Source: Pseudomonas sp. PH1b
GTDB lineage: Bacteria > Pseudomonadota > Gammaproteobacteria > Pseudomonadales > Pseudomonadaceae
Length of the DNA: 64,000 bases
Direction of reading: 5' to 3'
NCBI RefSeq assembly: GCF_000633395.1
Contig: NZ_AYMU01000031.1
Span: forward strand, 36,510 to 100,509
Of the stretch, positions 34,135 through 42,365 are shown piece by piece. The notes below the pieces were generated by a model, which ran no database searches, had not been told where the DNA came from, and worked only from the letters and a program-made list of their open reading frames with translations. Both the position numbers and the translations under genes were made by a program. Positions within the stretch are counted from its first letter, which is position 1. Every line of letters begins with the position of its first letter.

Positions 34135-35766
34135 ATGTCAGGACTCTCTGCACACAAGCAACAACCGCAACATGCCGGCAAGATCATTGCCGACCTGGAC
34201 CGCCTGTTCAGCGAACAGGGCATTGCCATCTCGGGCGATGGCGACACCCTGGTGCTGGTCGCCGACGGCCATCACACCATCAAGTACCACCGCCCGGAGG
34301 GCCTGCCCCGCGCCGTGCAAAAACTCGCTGGGCCACAACTGCGTTTCGAGGGTGGCGAACACACCGCCATCGGTGACAGCACCCTGCTGCGCTTCGTCAA
34401 GGATGCACCGGCCATTCCCGCCTGGCAGGTCGAGCTGCACCTGCCCAACGGCCTGGCCCTGACCTATGGCCAGGTGGTTGCCCTGGGCGGCGATTTCTAC
34501 GGCATTCCCGACCAGCCGATCTGCGAGGGCGCGACACCGGTCGAGCGCGTGCAACGCTTTAGCGCGGCTTTCAATTCCCTTGCCGTGCTGCCAGCGGCCA
34601 AAGACGAAGCCCGGCAGATCCTCGCCGTGATGCAGAAGGAAATCCTCGCCGCCAACCAGGCGATCCGCGACGGCAAGCAACCTCACGAAGCCTATGACGC
34701 CCTGGGCGACACCTTGTCCGAAGAGTGGAACAAGATCACCGGCGGGGGCAGCCTGGTCTCCGCCCTGTTCCCACTGGGCCGCTACCTGAAGCTCGCGGCC
34801 AACAACGCCGACCACTTTGGCGAATGGGCAGTGGCCGCCTACATCGCCGGGCACACGGCAGCCCTGCAGCAAGCGGTACTGGCGGGCAAGAGTGCCGACG
34901 ACAAGCAACTGGAACTGGCCTACGCGATGAACGCCTTCGCCGACCACTTCCTCACGGACCTGTTTTCCGCGGGCCATGTGCGTGTACCGCGCAAACAGCT
35001 GGCGGCGGTGGTCACTCCCAGCGACCTGGGCTCGCTGATCACCCGTTTCATGCACGACGAAGACAGCAAGTTCGGGCTCGACGTCAGCAACGCCCAGGGC
35101 GAGCGCTGGCATGCCTATGGCGACAAGCGCTACTTCGACAGCGTCGACCATCGCAATCGCCAGCAAGTGAAGCTTGCCGTGCAGAGCTCGGCAGACGAAG
35201 TCTTTGCCAGCTACCTGAGCGGCAGCCTCCCGGCTCCGGGCAGCTATGCAGCACTGAAAGCGTTGCCGGACCTGAATGCCGCGAAAACCGGCAACTTTTC
35301 ACCGCTGTTCGTGATGAGTGGCAACAAGGTGCTGCGCCGCAGCGACGTCAACAACCTCAACGACAGCAAGACCATCGACAACTGGTGGGGTTGGAGCACC
35401 TACCTGCTGCTGCAGAACTACAGCCCGAACAAGCCGGCGGGCTACCTGGAGACCCCCAGCGCTGTACCCGTGGTGCTGGCCGACGGCTGGCAAAGCCACA
35501 CCCCCAGTGAGCCCAACTGGCTGCCGGGTCATGGCGTGCGTTATGCGCTGAGCGAAACCAACGGCTTGAACGAGTCCTACATTGGTCCCTGGTCAGCCTA
35601 TGTGGAACTGAGCGACAGCTTCCAGCCGACCCTGGCAATCCCGGCCGGCACCAGCAACAGCAGCGCCACCGGGCGCAATGTGTTCCGCCAGTTCCGCGGC
35701 GGCTCGCCGGAGCTGATCGGCTCCATCGACAAGAACGCCAACCGTTTCATCGACAGCAACGCCTGA
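34135..35766 (+). CDS. Putative zinc phospholipase C-like protein, SOS-controlled
   Basis: A 543-residue protein that I do not recognise by name. The centre has helical segments with zinc-ligand-type residues: H227 and H240 in HFGEWAVAAYIAGH, then H271, D275 and H281 in DHFLTDLFSAGH. The spacing H-x3-D-x5-H is that of the Bacillus cereus phospholipase C / P1 nuclease superfamily (H118, D122, H128). Residues 1-130 form an unassigned domain, and the C-terminal 150 may be beta-rich. No signal peptide or lipobox is visible, unlike secreted PLCs. The ribosome site is strong. Catalytic activity is inferred. Confidence 0.72.
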   Translation: MSGLSAHKQQPQHAGKIIADLDRLFSEQGIAISGDGDTLVLVADGHHTIKYHRPEGLPRAVQKLAGPQLRFEGGEHTAIGDSTLLRFVKDAPAIPAWQVELHLPNGLALTYGQVVALGGDFYGIPDQPICEGATPVERVQRFSAAFNSLAVLPAAKDEARQILAVMQKEILAANQAIRDGKQPHEAYDALGDTLSEEWNKITGGGSLVSALFPLGRYLKLAANNADHFGEWAVAAYIAGHTAALQQAVLAGKSADDKQLELAYAMNAFADHFLTDLFSAGHVRVPRKQLAAVVTPSDLGSLITRFMHDEDSKFGLDVSNAQGERWHAYGDKRYFDSVDHRNRQQVKLAVQSSADEVFASYLSGSLPAPGSYAALKALPDLNAAKTGNFSPLFVMSGNKVLRRSDVNNLNDSKTIDNWWGWSTYLLLQNYSPNKPAGYLETPSAVPVVLADGWQSHTPSEPNWLPGHGVRYALSETNGLNESYIGPWSAYVELSDSFQPTLAIPAGTSNSSATGRNVFRQFRGGSPELIGSIDKNANRFIDSNA

Positions 35767-35779
35767 CAAGGAGATCACC

Positions 35780-35971
35780 ATGGCTATCAACCTGAAACTG
35801 CAACTGGCCTCGGGCCAATCCCTCAAGGACGCACCTCTGGAGCTGTTGCTCAATGGCGCCCCCATTGCCCGGGCTCGCGTGGATGAGCAAGGCAATGTGG
35901 CCTTCAACGCCAAGCCGGGGAGCGGCCAGCTGGCCGTGAGGGTAGATCGCACGATCCTGCATACGTCCTGA
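35780..35971 (+). CDS. Small beta-rich protein, partner of the phospholipase-like gene
   Basis: A 63-residue protein 13 bases after the larger gene, preceded by AAGGAGATCACC, an excellent ribosome site. The sequence alternates polar and hydrophobic residues (LELLLNGAPIARARVDEQGNVAFNAKPG, QLAVRVDRTIL) like a short Ig-like or CNA-B-type beta sandwich. It has no signal peptide or membrane helix. Being in the SOS-controlled unit, it may be an accessory or inhibitor subunit; I know no family for it. Confidence 0.65.
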   Translation: MAINLKLQLASGQSLKDAPLELLLNGAPIARARVDEQGNVAFNAKPGSGQLAVRVDRTILHTS

Positions 35972-36147
35972 TCCAGGCCTACCCGCCCCTGTTGCAGGCG
36001 CCGGATGGCCCGCAAGCGGGCCACCTCGTACCCTCCTGCAATCTAGTGCTGTACCTGTTCCCTGGCGCACCGTTGCGCAAGCCCTAGGCAAACGCCTGCG
36101 AGCACAGGTCAGGCAACAGCCTGTGGCGGCCTGAGCGAAGCTATCAC

Positions 36148-37875
36148 TCAGGCCGTCAGGCCCTGATCCACCAGATGCCCCTGGTCGATACGGATATGCC
36201 GCGGGTGGAAACGCTTGAGGCTGCTGCGATGGCCGACGCTGACGATGCTCAAGCCCGGCAACTGGTCGATCAGTGCCTGGTACAAGGTCGCTTCATCTTC
36301 CTCATCCATGGCCGAAGTGGCCTCGTCCATATACAGCCATTGCGGCGCATAGAGCAGTGCCCGGGCAAACGCCAGGCGCTGCTGCTCGCCTGGAGACAGC
36401 ATGCGCTGCCAGTGATTGTGCTCATCCAGGCGTGCTACCAGATGGGGCAGGCGGCAGGTTTCCAGGACCTGCTCGTAGCGCTCCTGGGGGTAGCTGTCGC
36501 CGGACTGTGGATAACTCAAGGCTTCACGCAGGCTGCCAATGGGCAGGTACGGCTTTTGCGGCAAGAACAGGTAACGCTGGGCCGGCAACAGGATGCTCCC
36601 CTGCCCGGCAGGCCACAGCCGCCCCATCGCCCGCAACAAGGTGCTCTTGCCACTGCCGGAGCGGCCACTGAGCATCAGGCGCTCGCCAGGGTTCACGGTC
36701 ATCTGCGCCCCGGCCAGCAAATGACGGCCATCCGCCAGATCCAGGCCCAGGTCACGCACCTGCAATTGCTCCCCCTGATGCTGCACATCGATGGCCGGCG
36801 GACGCTCCTCGTTGTCGCTCATGGCCTGGCGAAAACTCAGCAGACGGTCACAGGTGGCGCGCCAGGCCGCCAGGTCCGAATAGGCGCTGATGAACCAGCT
36901 GAAGTTCTCCTGGACGTTGCCGAAAGCCGAGTTGATCTGCATCAGCTCGCCCAGCTCGATCTTGCCGGCGAAATAACGGGGCGCCGCAACGATGAAGGGG
37001 AAGATGATCGCGATCTGGCCATAACCGGCGGTGAAAAAGGTCAGGCGCTTGGACACCTTCATAATGTCCCAGAAGTTGTGCCAGACCTTGCCGAAACGAC
37101 TGCTCAAACGCTGGTTCTCGTTTTTCTCGCCGTCGTACAGCGCGATGCTTTCGGCGTTCTCGCGGACCCGCACCATGGAGAAACGCAGATCGGCCTCGAA
37201 GCGCTGTTGCTGGTTGTTCAGGCCGATCAGGCGGCGGCCGATGAGATGGGTCAGCCAGCTGCCGACGGCGGCATACACCAGCGCGCACCAGAACATGTAG
37301 CCGGGAATGGTGTAGCCGAGTACCTCGATGCTGCCCGACACGCCCCAGAGAATGATCGAGAACGACACCAGGCTGACCACGTTGCGAATCAGCCCCAGGC
37401 CCAGGGACAGGGTATTGCTGGTGAAACTGTTGAGGTCTTCGGAAATCCGCTGGTCCGGGTTGTCGGTGTAGCCGCCCTGCTCCAGCTGGTAGTAGTTCTT
37501 GTTGCCCAGCCAACGGGCAAAGTGCTTCTCGGTCAGCCAGGCCCGCCAGCGGATGGTCAGCATCTGGGTCAGGTACAGGCGGTACACCGCCCCCAGGATC
37601 GCCACCGCGGCAATGCCGCAGAAATACAGGATCAGGTGCCAGAACGCCGCTTCGTCCTTCTTCTGCAAGGCGTTGTAGAAGTCCTTGTACCAGCTGTTGA
37701 TCCACACCGAGATCGCCACGCTGAACAGCGACAGGCCAATCACGGCAATCAGCAGCAGCCAGGCCTTGCCCTTCTCTTCACTGCGCCAGTAGGGCGTGGT
37801 CATGGCCCAGACCCGGCGAAAGAATTGCCCGCGCACAGCATCGTTGACCGCAGAGTATTCAGCGTTCTGATTCAT
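36148..37875 (-). CDS. ABC exporter with fused permease and ATPase, SbmA/YddA-like
   Basis: A 575-residue half-transporter. The N-terminal part has about six helices of the ABC_membrane_2 type (residues 30-330, NSWYKDFYNALQKKDEAAFW, TIRWRAWLTEKHFARWLGNKNYYQLE). The ATPase has Walker A SGRSGSGKSTL, the variant signature LSPGEQQRLAFARALL and Walker B LYMDEATSAMD. Relatives move peptides, vitamin B12 or fatty acids. I start at MNQNAEYSAV; an upstream TTG is possible. It follows roxR by 97 bases on the same strand, so co-expression is possible. Confidence 0.87.
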   Translation of the reverse strand: MNQNAEYSAVNDAVRGQFFRRVWAMTTPYWRSEEKGKAWLLLIAVIGLSLFSVAISVWINSWYKDFYNALQKKDEAAFWHLILYFCGIAAVAILGAVYRLYLTQMLTIRWRAWLTEKHFARWLGNKNYYQLEQGGYTDNPDQRISEDLNSFTSNTLSLGLGLIRNVVSLVSFSIILWGVSGSIEVLGYTIPGYMFWCALVYAAVGSWLTHLIGRRLIGLNNQQQRFEADLRFSMVRVRENAESIALYDGEKNENQRLSSRFGKVWHNFWDIMKVSKRLTFFTAGYGQIAIIFPFIVAAPRYFAGKIELGELMQINSAFGNVQENFSWFISAYSDLAAWRATCDRLLSFRQAMSDNEERPPAIDVQHQGEQLQVRDLGLDLADGRHLLAGAQMTVNPGERLMLSGRSGSGKSTLLRAMGRLWPAGQGSILLPAQRYLFLPQKPYLPIGSLREALSYPQSGDSYPQERYEQVLETCRLPHLVARLDEHNHWQRMLSPGEQQRLAFARALLYAPQWLYMDEATSAMDEEDEATLYQALIDQLPGLSIVSVGHRSSLKRFHPRHIRIDQGHLVDQGLTA

Positions 37876-37972
37876 CGTTGAGGCTCGATTGGGAGAGGGC
37901 AAGCGTTGAGCCGATCATAGTAGATCGGCACGCTTTTTCACGACGTCCAGCGGACATTCGTTCAGTCGCGAT

Positions 37973-38533
37973 TCAGCGACGGACCGGACGTTTCTGCAAT
38001 TTGCGCTGCAAAGTGCGGCGATGCATGCCCAGGGCCCGGGCAGTGGCGGAGATGTTGCCTTCGTGTTCGGTCAGCACGCGCTGGATGTGCTCCCACTGCA
38101 GACGGTCCACGGACATCGGGTTTTCCGGCACCAGGGTGTCCAGGTCGGCGTGTTCGGAAAGCAGCGCGGCCAGCACGTCATCGGCGTCCGCCGGCTTGCA
38201 CAGGTAGTTGCAGGCACCGCGCTTGATCGCCTCCACCGCAGTGGCGATGCTCGAGTAGCCGGTGAGGATCAGCACGCGCATTTCCGGGTCCAGCTCCAGC
38301 AGCTTGGGCAGCAGCACCAGGCCGGAGTCGCCGTCCATCTTCAGGTCCAGTGCCGCGTAGTCCGGCAGATCCTGCTGGGCGATGGTCAGGCCTTCCTCGG
38401 CAGAACCTGCGGTACTGACACGAAAGCCACGGCGGCTCATGGCACGGGCCATCACGCGGGTAAAGGTAGCGTCATCATCCACCAGCAACAGATGCGGCAG
38501 TTCCTCGCCTTCGACTTGGATCTCTTCACTCAT
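37973..38533 (-). CDS. roxR: RoxR, redox response regulator
   Basis: A 186-residue two-domain regulator. The receiver has acidic pair DD (19-21), phosphoacceptor D63 in ALDLKMDGDS and conserved K in LCKPAD. The C-terminal Fis-type helix-turn-helix is GNISATARALGMHRRTLQRKL. This is the PrrA/RegA/ActR/RoxR architecture controlling terminal oxidases (cyanide-insensitive oxidase in P. aeruginosa). I start at MSEEIQVEG with GGAG upstream. The start overlaps the end of roxS. Confidence 0.95.
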   Translation of the reverse strand: MSEEIQVEGEELPHLLLVDDDATFTRVMARAMSRRGFRVSTAGSAEEGLTIAQQDLPDYAALDLKMDGDSGLVLLPKLLELDPEMRVLILTGYSSIATAVEAIKRGACNYLCKPADADDVLAALLSEHADLDTLVPENPMSVDRLQWEHIQRVLTEHEGNISATARALGMHRRTLQRKLQKRPVRR

Positions 38534-39788
38534 GGTCGTCTCCTCGGGCCGCACGGGGCAGGCGCAGCTCGGTGAGCGTGCCGCCTTCCTCGTGACTGTA
38601 GAGTTTCACTGAGCCGCCAGCACGGGTCACGCTGGCCTTGCTCAAAAACAGGCCCAGGCCGAAGCCTTTGCCCTTGGTGGTAAAAAACGGTTTGCCGATC
38701 TGCTCGGCGATAGCCAAGGGTACTCCGGGGCCGTGGTCACGAATACTGATGGTGATATTTTCCATGTCCCAGTCCAGGCGCACTTCCAGGCCCTCGGGGC
38801 AGGCATCGGCTGCATTGTTCAACAGGTTGAGCAGGGCCTGGGTCAAATCTGGGGGTGGCGCCAGGCGTGGTATCGGCCCTTCGCCCAGCAGGTGGAAGCG
38901 ATAGCTGGCCTCGGGACGCATCAGGTGCCAGCGATTCAAGGCTTCGTCCAGCCACTGGGTGACGTCCTGCATGTCTACTGCCAGACGCCGATTGGCCTCA
39001 GCGGCGCGCACCAGTTGCTGCAGGGTTTCCTTGCACAGCTTGACCTGGTCCTGAAGCACGCTGAGGTCATCCTGCAACAGCGGATCGGGATGGTCCTGGC
39101 GCATTTCCTTGAGCAGCACGCTCATGGTTGCCAGCGGCGTGCCCAGTTCATGGGCAGCGCCGGCGGCCTGGGTTGCCACGGCCAGCAGTTGCTGGTCACG
39201 CAGCCCTTCTTCGCGGCGAATCGCCCGCAGTTCTTCCTGGCGGCGCAGCTCTTCGGCCATGCGCGCGGCAAAGAAGGTGATCACTGCGGCGGCCAGGGCA
39301 AAACTCAGCCACATGCCATAGACCTGCAGGTTCTCCCGGGCGATGGGGAAGGTCTGCAAGGGGTAGAAGCGCGCCAACAACAGGGTATAGAGGGTCAGGG
39401 CAATTCCCGACAGGACCACCGAGTAGCGCCAGGGCAAGGTCACCGCGGCAATGGTCAGGGGCACCAGGTAATAGGAGACGAAGGGGTTGGTGGAACCGCC
39501 GGAGAAATACAGCAGTACGCTGTGGATAAACAGGTCACAAGCCAATTGCAGGGCATATTCCAGCTCCGTCACCGGCCATGAGGTACGCAGGCGAATGGCG
39601 GTGAAGGCGCAGAGCACCGTAGAGAAGATCAGCGTGATGGCAAGCTGCAGCCAGGGCAGCGGCAGCAGGTCCAGCCAATAGGCGATCCCCACCGAACCGG
39701 CCTGGGCAGCCAGCACCAGGGTGCGGATGAAGGTCAGGCGCCAGAGGTTCTGACGGGTCGCGGACAGCAATTTTACGGGGGCGAGCAT
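38526..39788 (-). CDS. roxS: RoxS, redox sensor histidine kinase
   Basis: A 420-residue kinase with about six N-terminal helices. The quinone-binding heptapeptide GGSTNPF (RegB type GGxxNPF) sits between helices 3 and 4, the H-box is AAGAAHELGTPLATMSVL, and N, G1 and G2 boxes are LLNNAADA, DHGPGVP and GKGFGLGLFL. It senses the respiratory quinone pool and phosphorylates RoxR. The start MLAPVKLLSATRQ follows AGGAG. The stop overlaps the roxR start by eight bases. Confidence 0.95.
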   Translation of the reverse strand: MLAPVKLLSATRQNLWRLTFIRTLVLAAQAGSVGIAYWLDLLPLPWLQLAITLIFSTVLCAFTAIRLRTSWPVTELEYALQLACDLFIHSVLLYFSGGSTNPFVSYYLVPLTIAAVTLPWRYSVVLSGIALTLYTLLLARFYPLQTFPIARENLQVYGMWLSFALAAAVITFFAARMAEELRRQEELRAIRREEGLRDQQLLAVATQAAGAAHELGTPLATMSVLLKEMRQDHPDPLLQDDLSVLQDQVKLCKETLQQLVRAAEANRRLAVDMQDVTQWLDEALNRWHLMRPEASYRFHLLGEGPIPRLAPPPDLTQALLNLLNNAADACPEGLEVRLDWDMENITISIRDHGPGVPLAIAEQIGKPFFTTKGKGFGLGLFLSKASVTRAGGSVKLYSHEEGGTLTELRLPRAARGDDHE

Positions 39789-40048
39789 GAGCTCTCCTGA
39801 TGAGCGCTCCAGGGCAATCGCCGGGAGTATAACCAAGCAGCCCCCGGCACAGGCAAAACTGCGGCAAAGCGCCACAGGAAAAGCTGCGGCAAGCGGCTGG
39901 TTTTAAGCTACAAGCTTCAAGCCTTGAAGCAAGAGAGGGCTGATGTGTATCAAAGTTGTAATGGGCTGCAACGAGGAATAAAAGCTAGAGTCTTATCGCT
40001 CACGCAGGCGCGAACCTTAGGCTTGCAGATCGCACTCAAGGAGTTTCC

Positions 40049-40765
40049 ATGCAGCAATTCAGTCGTAGCGTCGCCCTTCTCGCCCTCAGCGTCGGCACTC
40101 TCACCAGCCTGCCCGCCCTGGCCGCCGATGAACTGCACTACAACCAGATTTCCCTGCGCGCTGAAGTCAGCCAGGAAGTGGCACGCGACCTGATGATCGT
40201 GACCCTCTACAGCGAGTCGCAGAACACCGACCCGGCCAAGCTGGCCGCCGAAGTCACCACCACCATGAACAAGGCCCTGGGCCAGGCACGCCAGGTCAAG
40301 GACGTGACCCTGCGCCAGGGCAGCCGCAACAGCTACCCGATCTACGACGGCAAGGGCCAGAAGATCACCGGCTGGCGCGAACGTGCCGAGCTGCGCCTGG
40401 AAAGTGCTGATTTTGCCGCCCTGTCCAAACTCACCGGCGAGCTGCTGACGGACCTGAAAATGGGCGGCATGGACTTCGCCATCGCCGATCCGACCCGCAA
40501 GGCCAGCGAAGACGCACTGCTCAAGGATGCGGTCAAGGCGTTCAAGGCCCGCGCGCAGCTGGCCACCGAGGCCCTGGGCGGCAAGGGCTACAAGATCGTC
40601 AACCTGAACCTCAACAGCAACGGTTATCCACAGCCCTACCTGCGTGCGCCGATGATGATGAAAGCCGCCAGCATGGATTCGGCGCCGGTAACCCCGGAAG
40701 TGGAAGCCGGTACCAGCCAGGTCAGCATGACGGCCGATGGCGCCATCGAAGTGTTGATGCCATAA
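40049..40765 (+). CDS. SIMPL-domain (DUF541) periplasmic protein
   Basis: A 238-residue protein with a signal peptide (MQQFSRSVALLALSVGTLTSLPALA, cleavage about residue 25) and a SIMPL/DUF541 domain (NQISLRAEVSQEVARDLMIVTLYSES, VTTTMNKALGQARQVKDV, GWRERAELRLESAD). E. coli YggE is a member linked to oxidative stress. It is divergent from roxS, and a similar neighbour exists in P. aeruginosa. Confidence 0.9.
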   Translation: MQQFSRSVALLALSVGTLTSLPALAADELHYNQISLRAEVSQEVARDLMIVTLYSESQNTDPAKLAAEVTTTMNKALGQARQVKDVTLRQGSRNSYPIYDGKGQKITGWRERAELRLESADFAALSKLTGELLTDLKMGGMDFAIADPTRKASEDALLKDAVKAFKARAQLATEALGGKGYKIVNLNLNSNGYPQPYLRAPMMMKAASMDSAPVTPEVEAGTSQVSMTADGAIEVLMP

Positions 40766-40784
40766 AGTTTTCCCAGCCTCCCCC

Positions 40785-40829
40785 AACGGCGGTAACCTTC
40801 AGCATGAAGCTGAGGTTACCGCCGTTTTT
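40785..40829 (+). terminator. Rho-independent terminator after the SIMPL gene
   Basis: AACGGCGGTAACCTTCAGC pairs perfectly with GCTGAGGTTACCGCCGTT around a five-base loop, followed by TTTTTCGTT. The stem of 19 bp is strong. It isolates the SIMPL gene from psdR. Confidence 0.93.
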
Positions 40830-40933
40830 CGTTACCAACCATTTCACCCCAAACCGGGGAACTCAGCGCCGCAGGCATGAGTTCGCTGCATCGGTGATGC
40901 TAAAGTGACGAACCTTGGTATTGCACCTGCCAG

Positions 40934-40951
40934 GCGTCATTGACGTCCGTT
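40934..40951 (+). promoter_or_regulatory. Candidate operator upstream of psdR
   Basis: GCGTCATTGACGTCCGTT contains the elements GCGTCATT and ACGTCCGTT, both also found upstream of dppA1 at 42220-42241 but with a gap of five bases there and one here. It lies 36 bases before the psdR ATG, so it could be an autoregulatory site. Confidence 0.4.
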
Positions 40952-40986
40952 GGGTTAACAACTCCTTTCCTATAAGAGTCTCTTCA

Positions 40987-41550
40987 ATGACCGCAGACCG
41001 CATCGGCGAACGCCTGCGCCGCTATCGTCGCGCCGCCAAGAAAACCCTGCGCCAAATTGCCAGTGAATCCGGCCTTACCGCCAGTTTCCTCTCCCAGGCC
41101 GAGCGCAATCTCACCGGTGTTTCTATCTCTTCTTTGGTCAATATCGCCAAGTCCCTGAACGTTCCGCTAAACGCCCTGTTCGACCAGCCGACCCAGGTAC
41201 AACCCGACTCCCACGACGGCAAGCGAGTGCGCTACACCATCGAAGGCCAGCCACTGGCCTACGAGCGACTGTCCAGTTCCTTTCCTGGCAACCTGATCAA
41301 CGCGGTGAAGATGAACATCTCCGTGGGCTACCAATCGGAACTAATTTCCCACGACGGTTCGGAGTTCTCCTACGTCCTTTCGGGACAGATCATCTACACC
41401 ATCGAGGGCCGCCAATACCCCCTCGGCGCCGGCGACTCGGTGCACTTCGACGCCACCAAGCAGCATTGCCTGGCCAACGTCGGCAACGGTCCGGCGGAAG
41501 TCCTGACCGTTACGACCATGGGCCTGTTCGATGACCATTCGGCGGCCTGA
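40987..41550 (+). CDS. psdR: PsdR-like XRE-cupin regulator of dipeptide uptake
   Basis: A 187-residue regulator. The N-terminal XRE helix-turn-helix (about 5-62, RIGERLRRYRRAAKKTLRQIASESGLTASFLSQAERN) is followed by a cupin sensor domain (about 105-180, SYVLSGQIIYTIEG, LGAGDSVHFDATKQH). PsdR (PA4499) of P. aeruginosa represses dipeptide transport and metabolism genes, and this gene stands at the head of the dpp locus. The start MTADRIGERL is the family standard. Confidence 0.88.
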   Translation: MTADRIGERLRRYRRAAKKTLRQIASESGLTASFLSQAERNLTGVSISSLVNIAKSLNVPLNALFDQPTQVQPDSHDGKRVRYTIEGQPLAYERLSSSFPGNLINAVKMNISVGYQSELISHDGSEFSYVLSGQIIYTIEGRQYPLGAGDSVHFDATKQHCLANVGNGPAEVLTVTTMGLFDDHSAA

Positions 41551-42365
41551 GCCCACCCCATGAAAGCCTGACTGACCTCGATGACAAGCCTTTGCGCAAG
41601 GAGAAATGTTAGTCACGCTTAATTTTCGTTGACCCTGATTTCAGCATGACTTAATTTCGGCATCGGCGAATCGACAACCAAGAACACAAAAAGCGATCGC
41701 CGTCGCCGCACAGGGTCCATGGGGCTGCATCCACTCCCCATGAATAGGCGAGTTGCCATGGCCCACAAGGCCAATCCTCAGGTATGCCCTAGAAAAAGAA
41801 GAAATGAGGTTTGCATGCGTAAGACCTTTTCGCTTCAGGTTTGGCAGACAGCTGGTCTGATCCTCAGCACCCCGCGATCACGCGCCACCAGCAACCTCCA
41901 CGCCGGCGCTTTTACTGCGTACCGCGACGCCAACGTCGCCGACGATATGCTGTTTCCCCGCCAACGCCAGCCCACACCCGGGCATTCGTTGCCTACGCTC
42001 TGTGCATCCCAGTCGCCCTGCCTCACTCGGCCAGGCAATTACGCCAGCCCTGTGCGCAAGGAAAGCAAGGCCGTGCAACGCCCGCAAACACCGCCGGCCA
42101 GCGCCAGCAGCGGCGCACCAGCGGGGAGCGCTACGGTTGCGGCGCGCCTCCTAACAGGGCGGCAAATGCAGCATAAAAACCCTGCGCAAACGGTCAAATG
42201 CGTCAAAATTTATACAAATGCGTCATTCTTGTACGTCCGTTCCACTCTTTGAGACTTGTGTCGGCCCTGCATCTTGCATTGGGTATGGGGCCTGCATAAG
42301 TATCGATGGGTCGACTCACAAGGTCGCCCTCTACACCAAAAATGACAACAAATCATGAGGCCACC
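41551..42365. other. 815-bp region without a confirmed gene between psdR and dppA1
   Basis: Codon use and frame content are unlike the neighbours. A plus frame at 41719-42252 (start MGLHPLPM, internal MRKTFSLQVWQTAGLIL at 41815) is open but its later part is rich in Pro, Arg and Ser with no family likeness; a second frame overlaps it. It may be a decayed gene, possibly the peptidase found beside psdR in P. aeruginosa. The right end (42190-42365) is AT-richer and holds the direct repeats and presumably the dppA1 promoter. Confidence 0.5.
42195..42225 (+). repeat. Two direct repeats upstream of dppA1
   Basis: CAAATGCGTCA occurs at 42195-42205 and again at 42215-42225, exactly 20 bp apart start to start, two turns of the helix. 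They lie about 150 bases before the dppA1 ATG. The second copy runs into GCGTCATT, which recurs before psdR. Confidence 0.65.

Noticed and set aside
41719..42252. A 177-codon frame before dppA1 as a real protein
   Set aside because: Composition is atypical, no family motif is visible, and a competing frame overlaps. It is kept only as a possible decayed region.
42255..42300. Sigma-54 promoter (GGCCCTGCATCTTGCA) before dppA1
   Set aside because: The GG and GC dinucleotides are 11 bases apart rather than 10, and the match to TGGCAC-N5-TTGC is poor.
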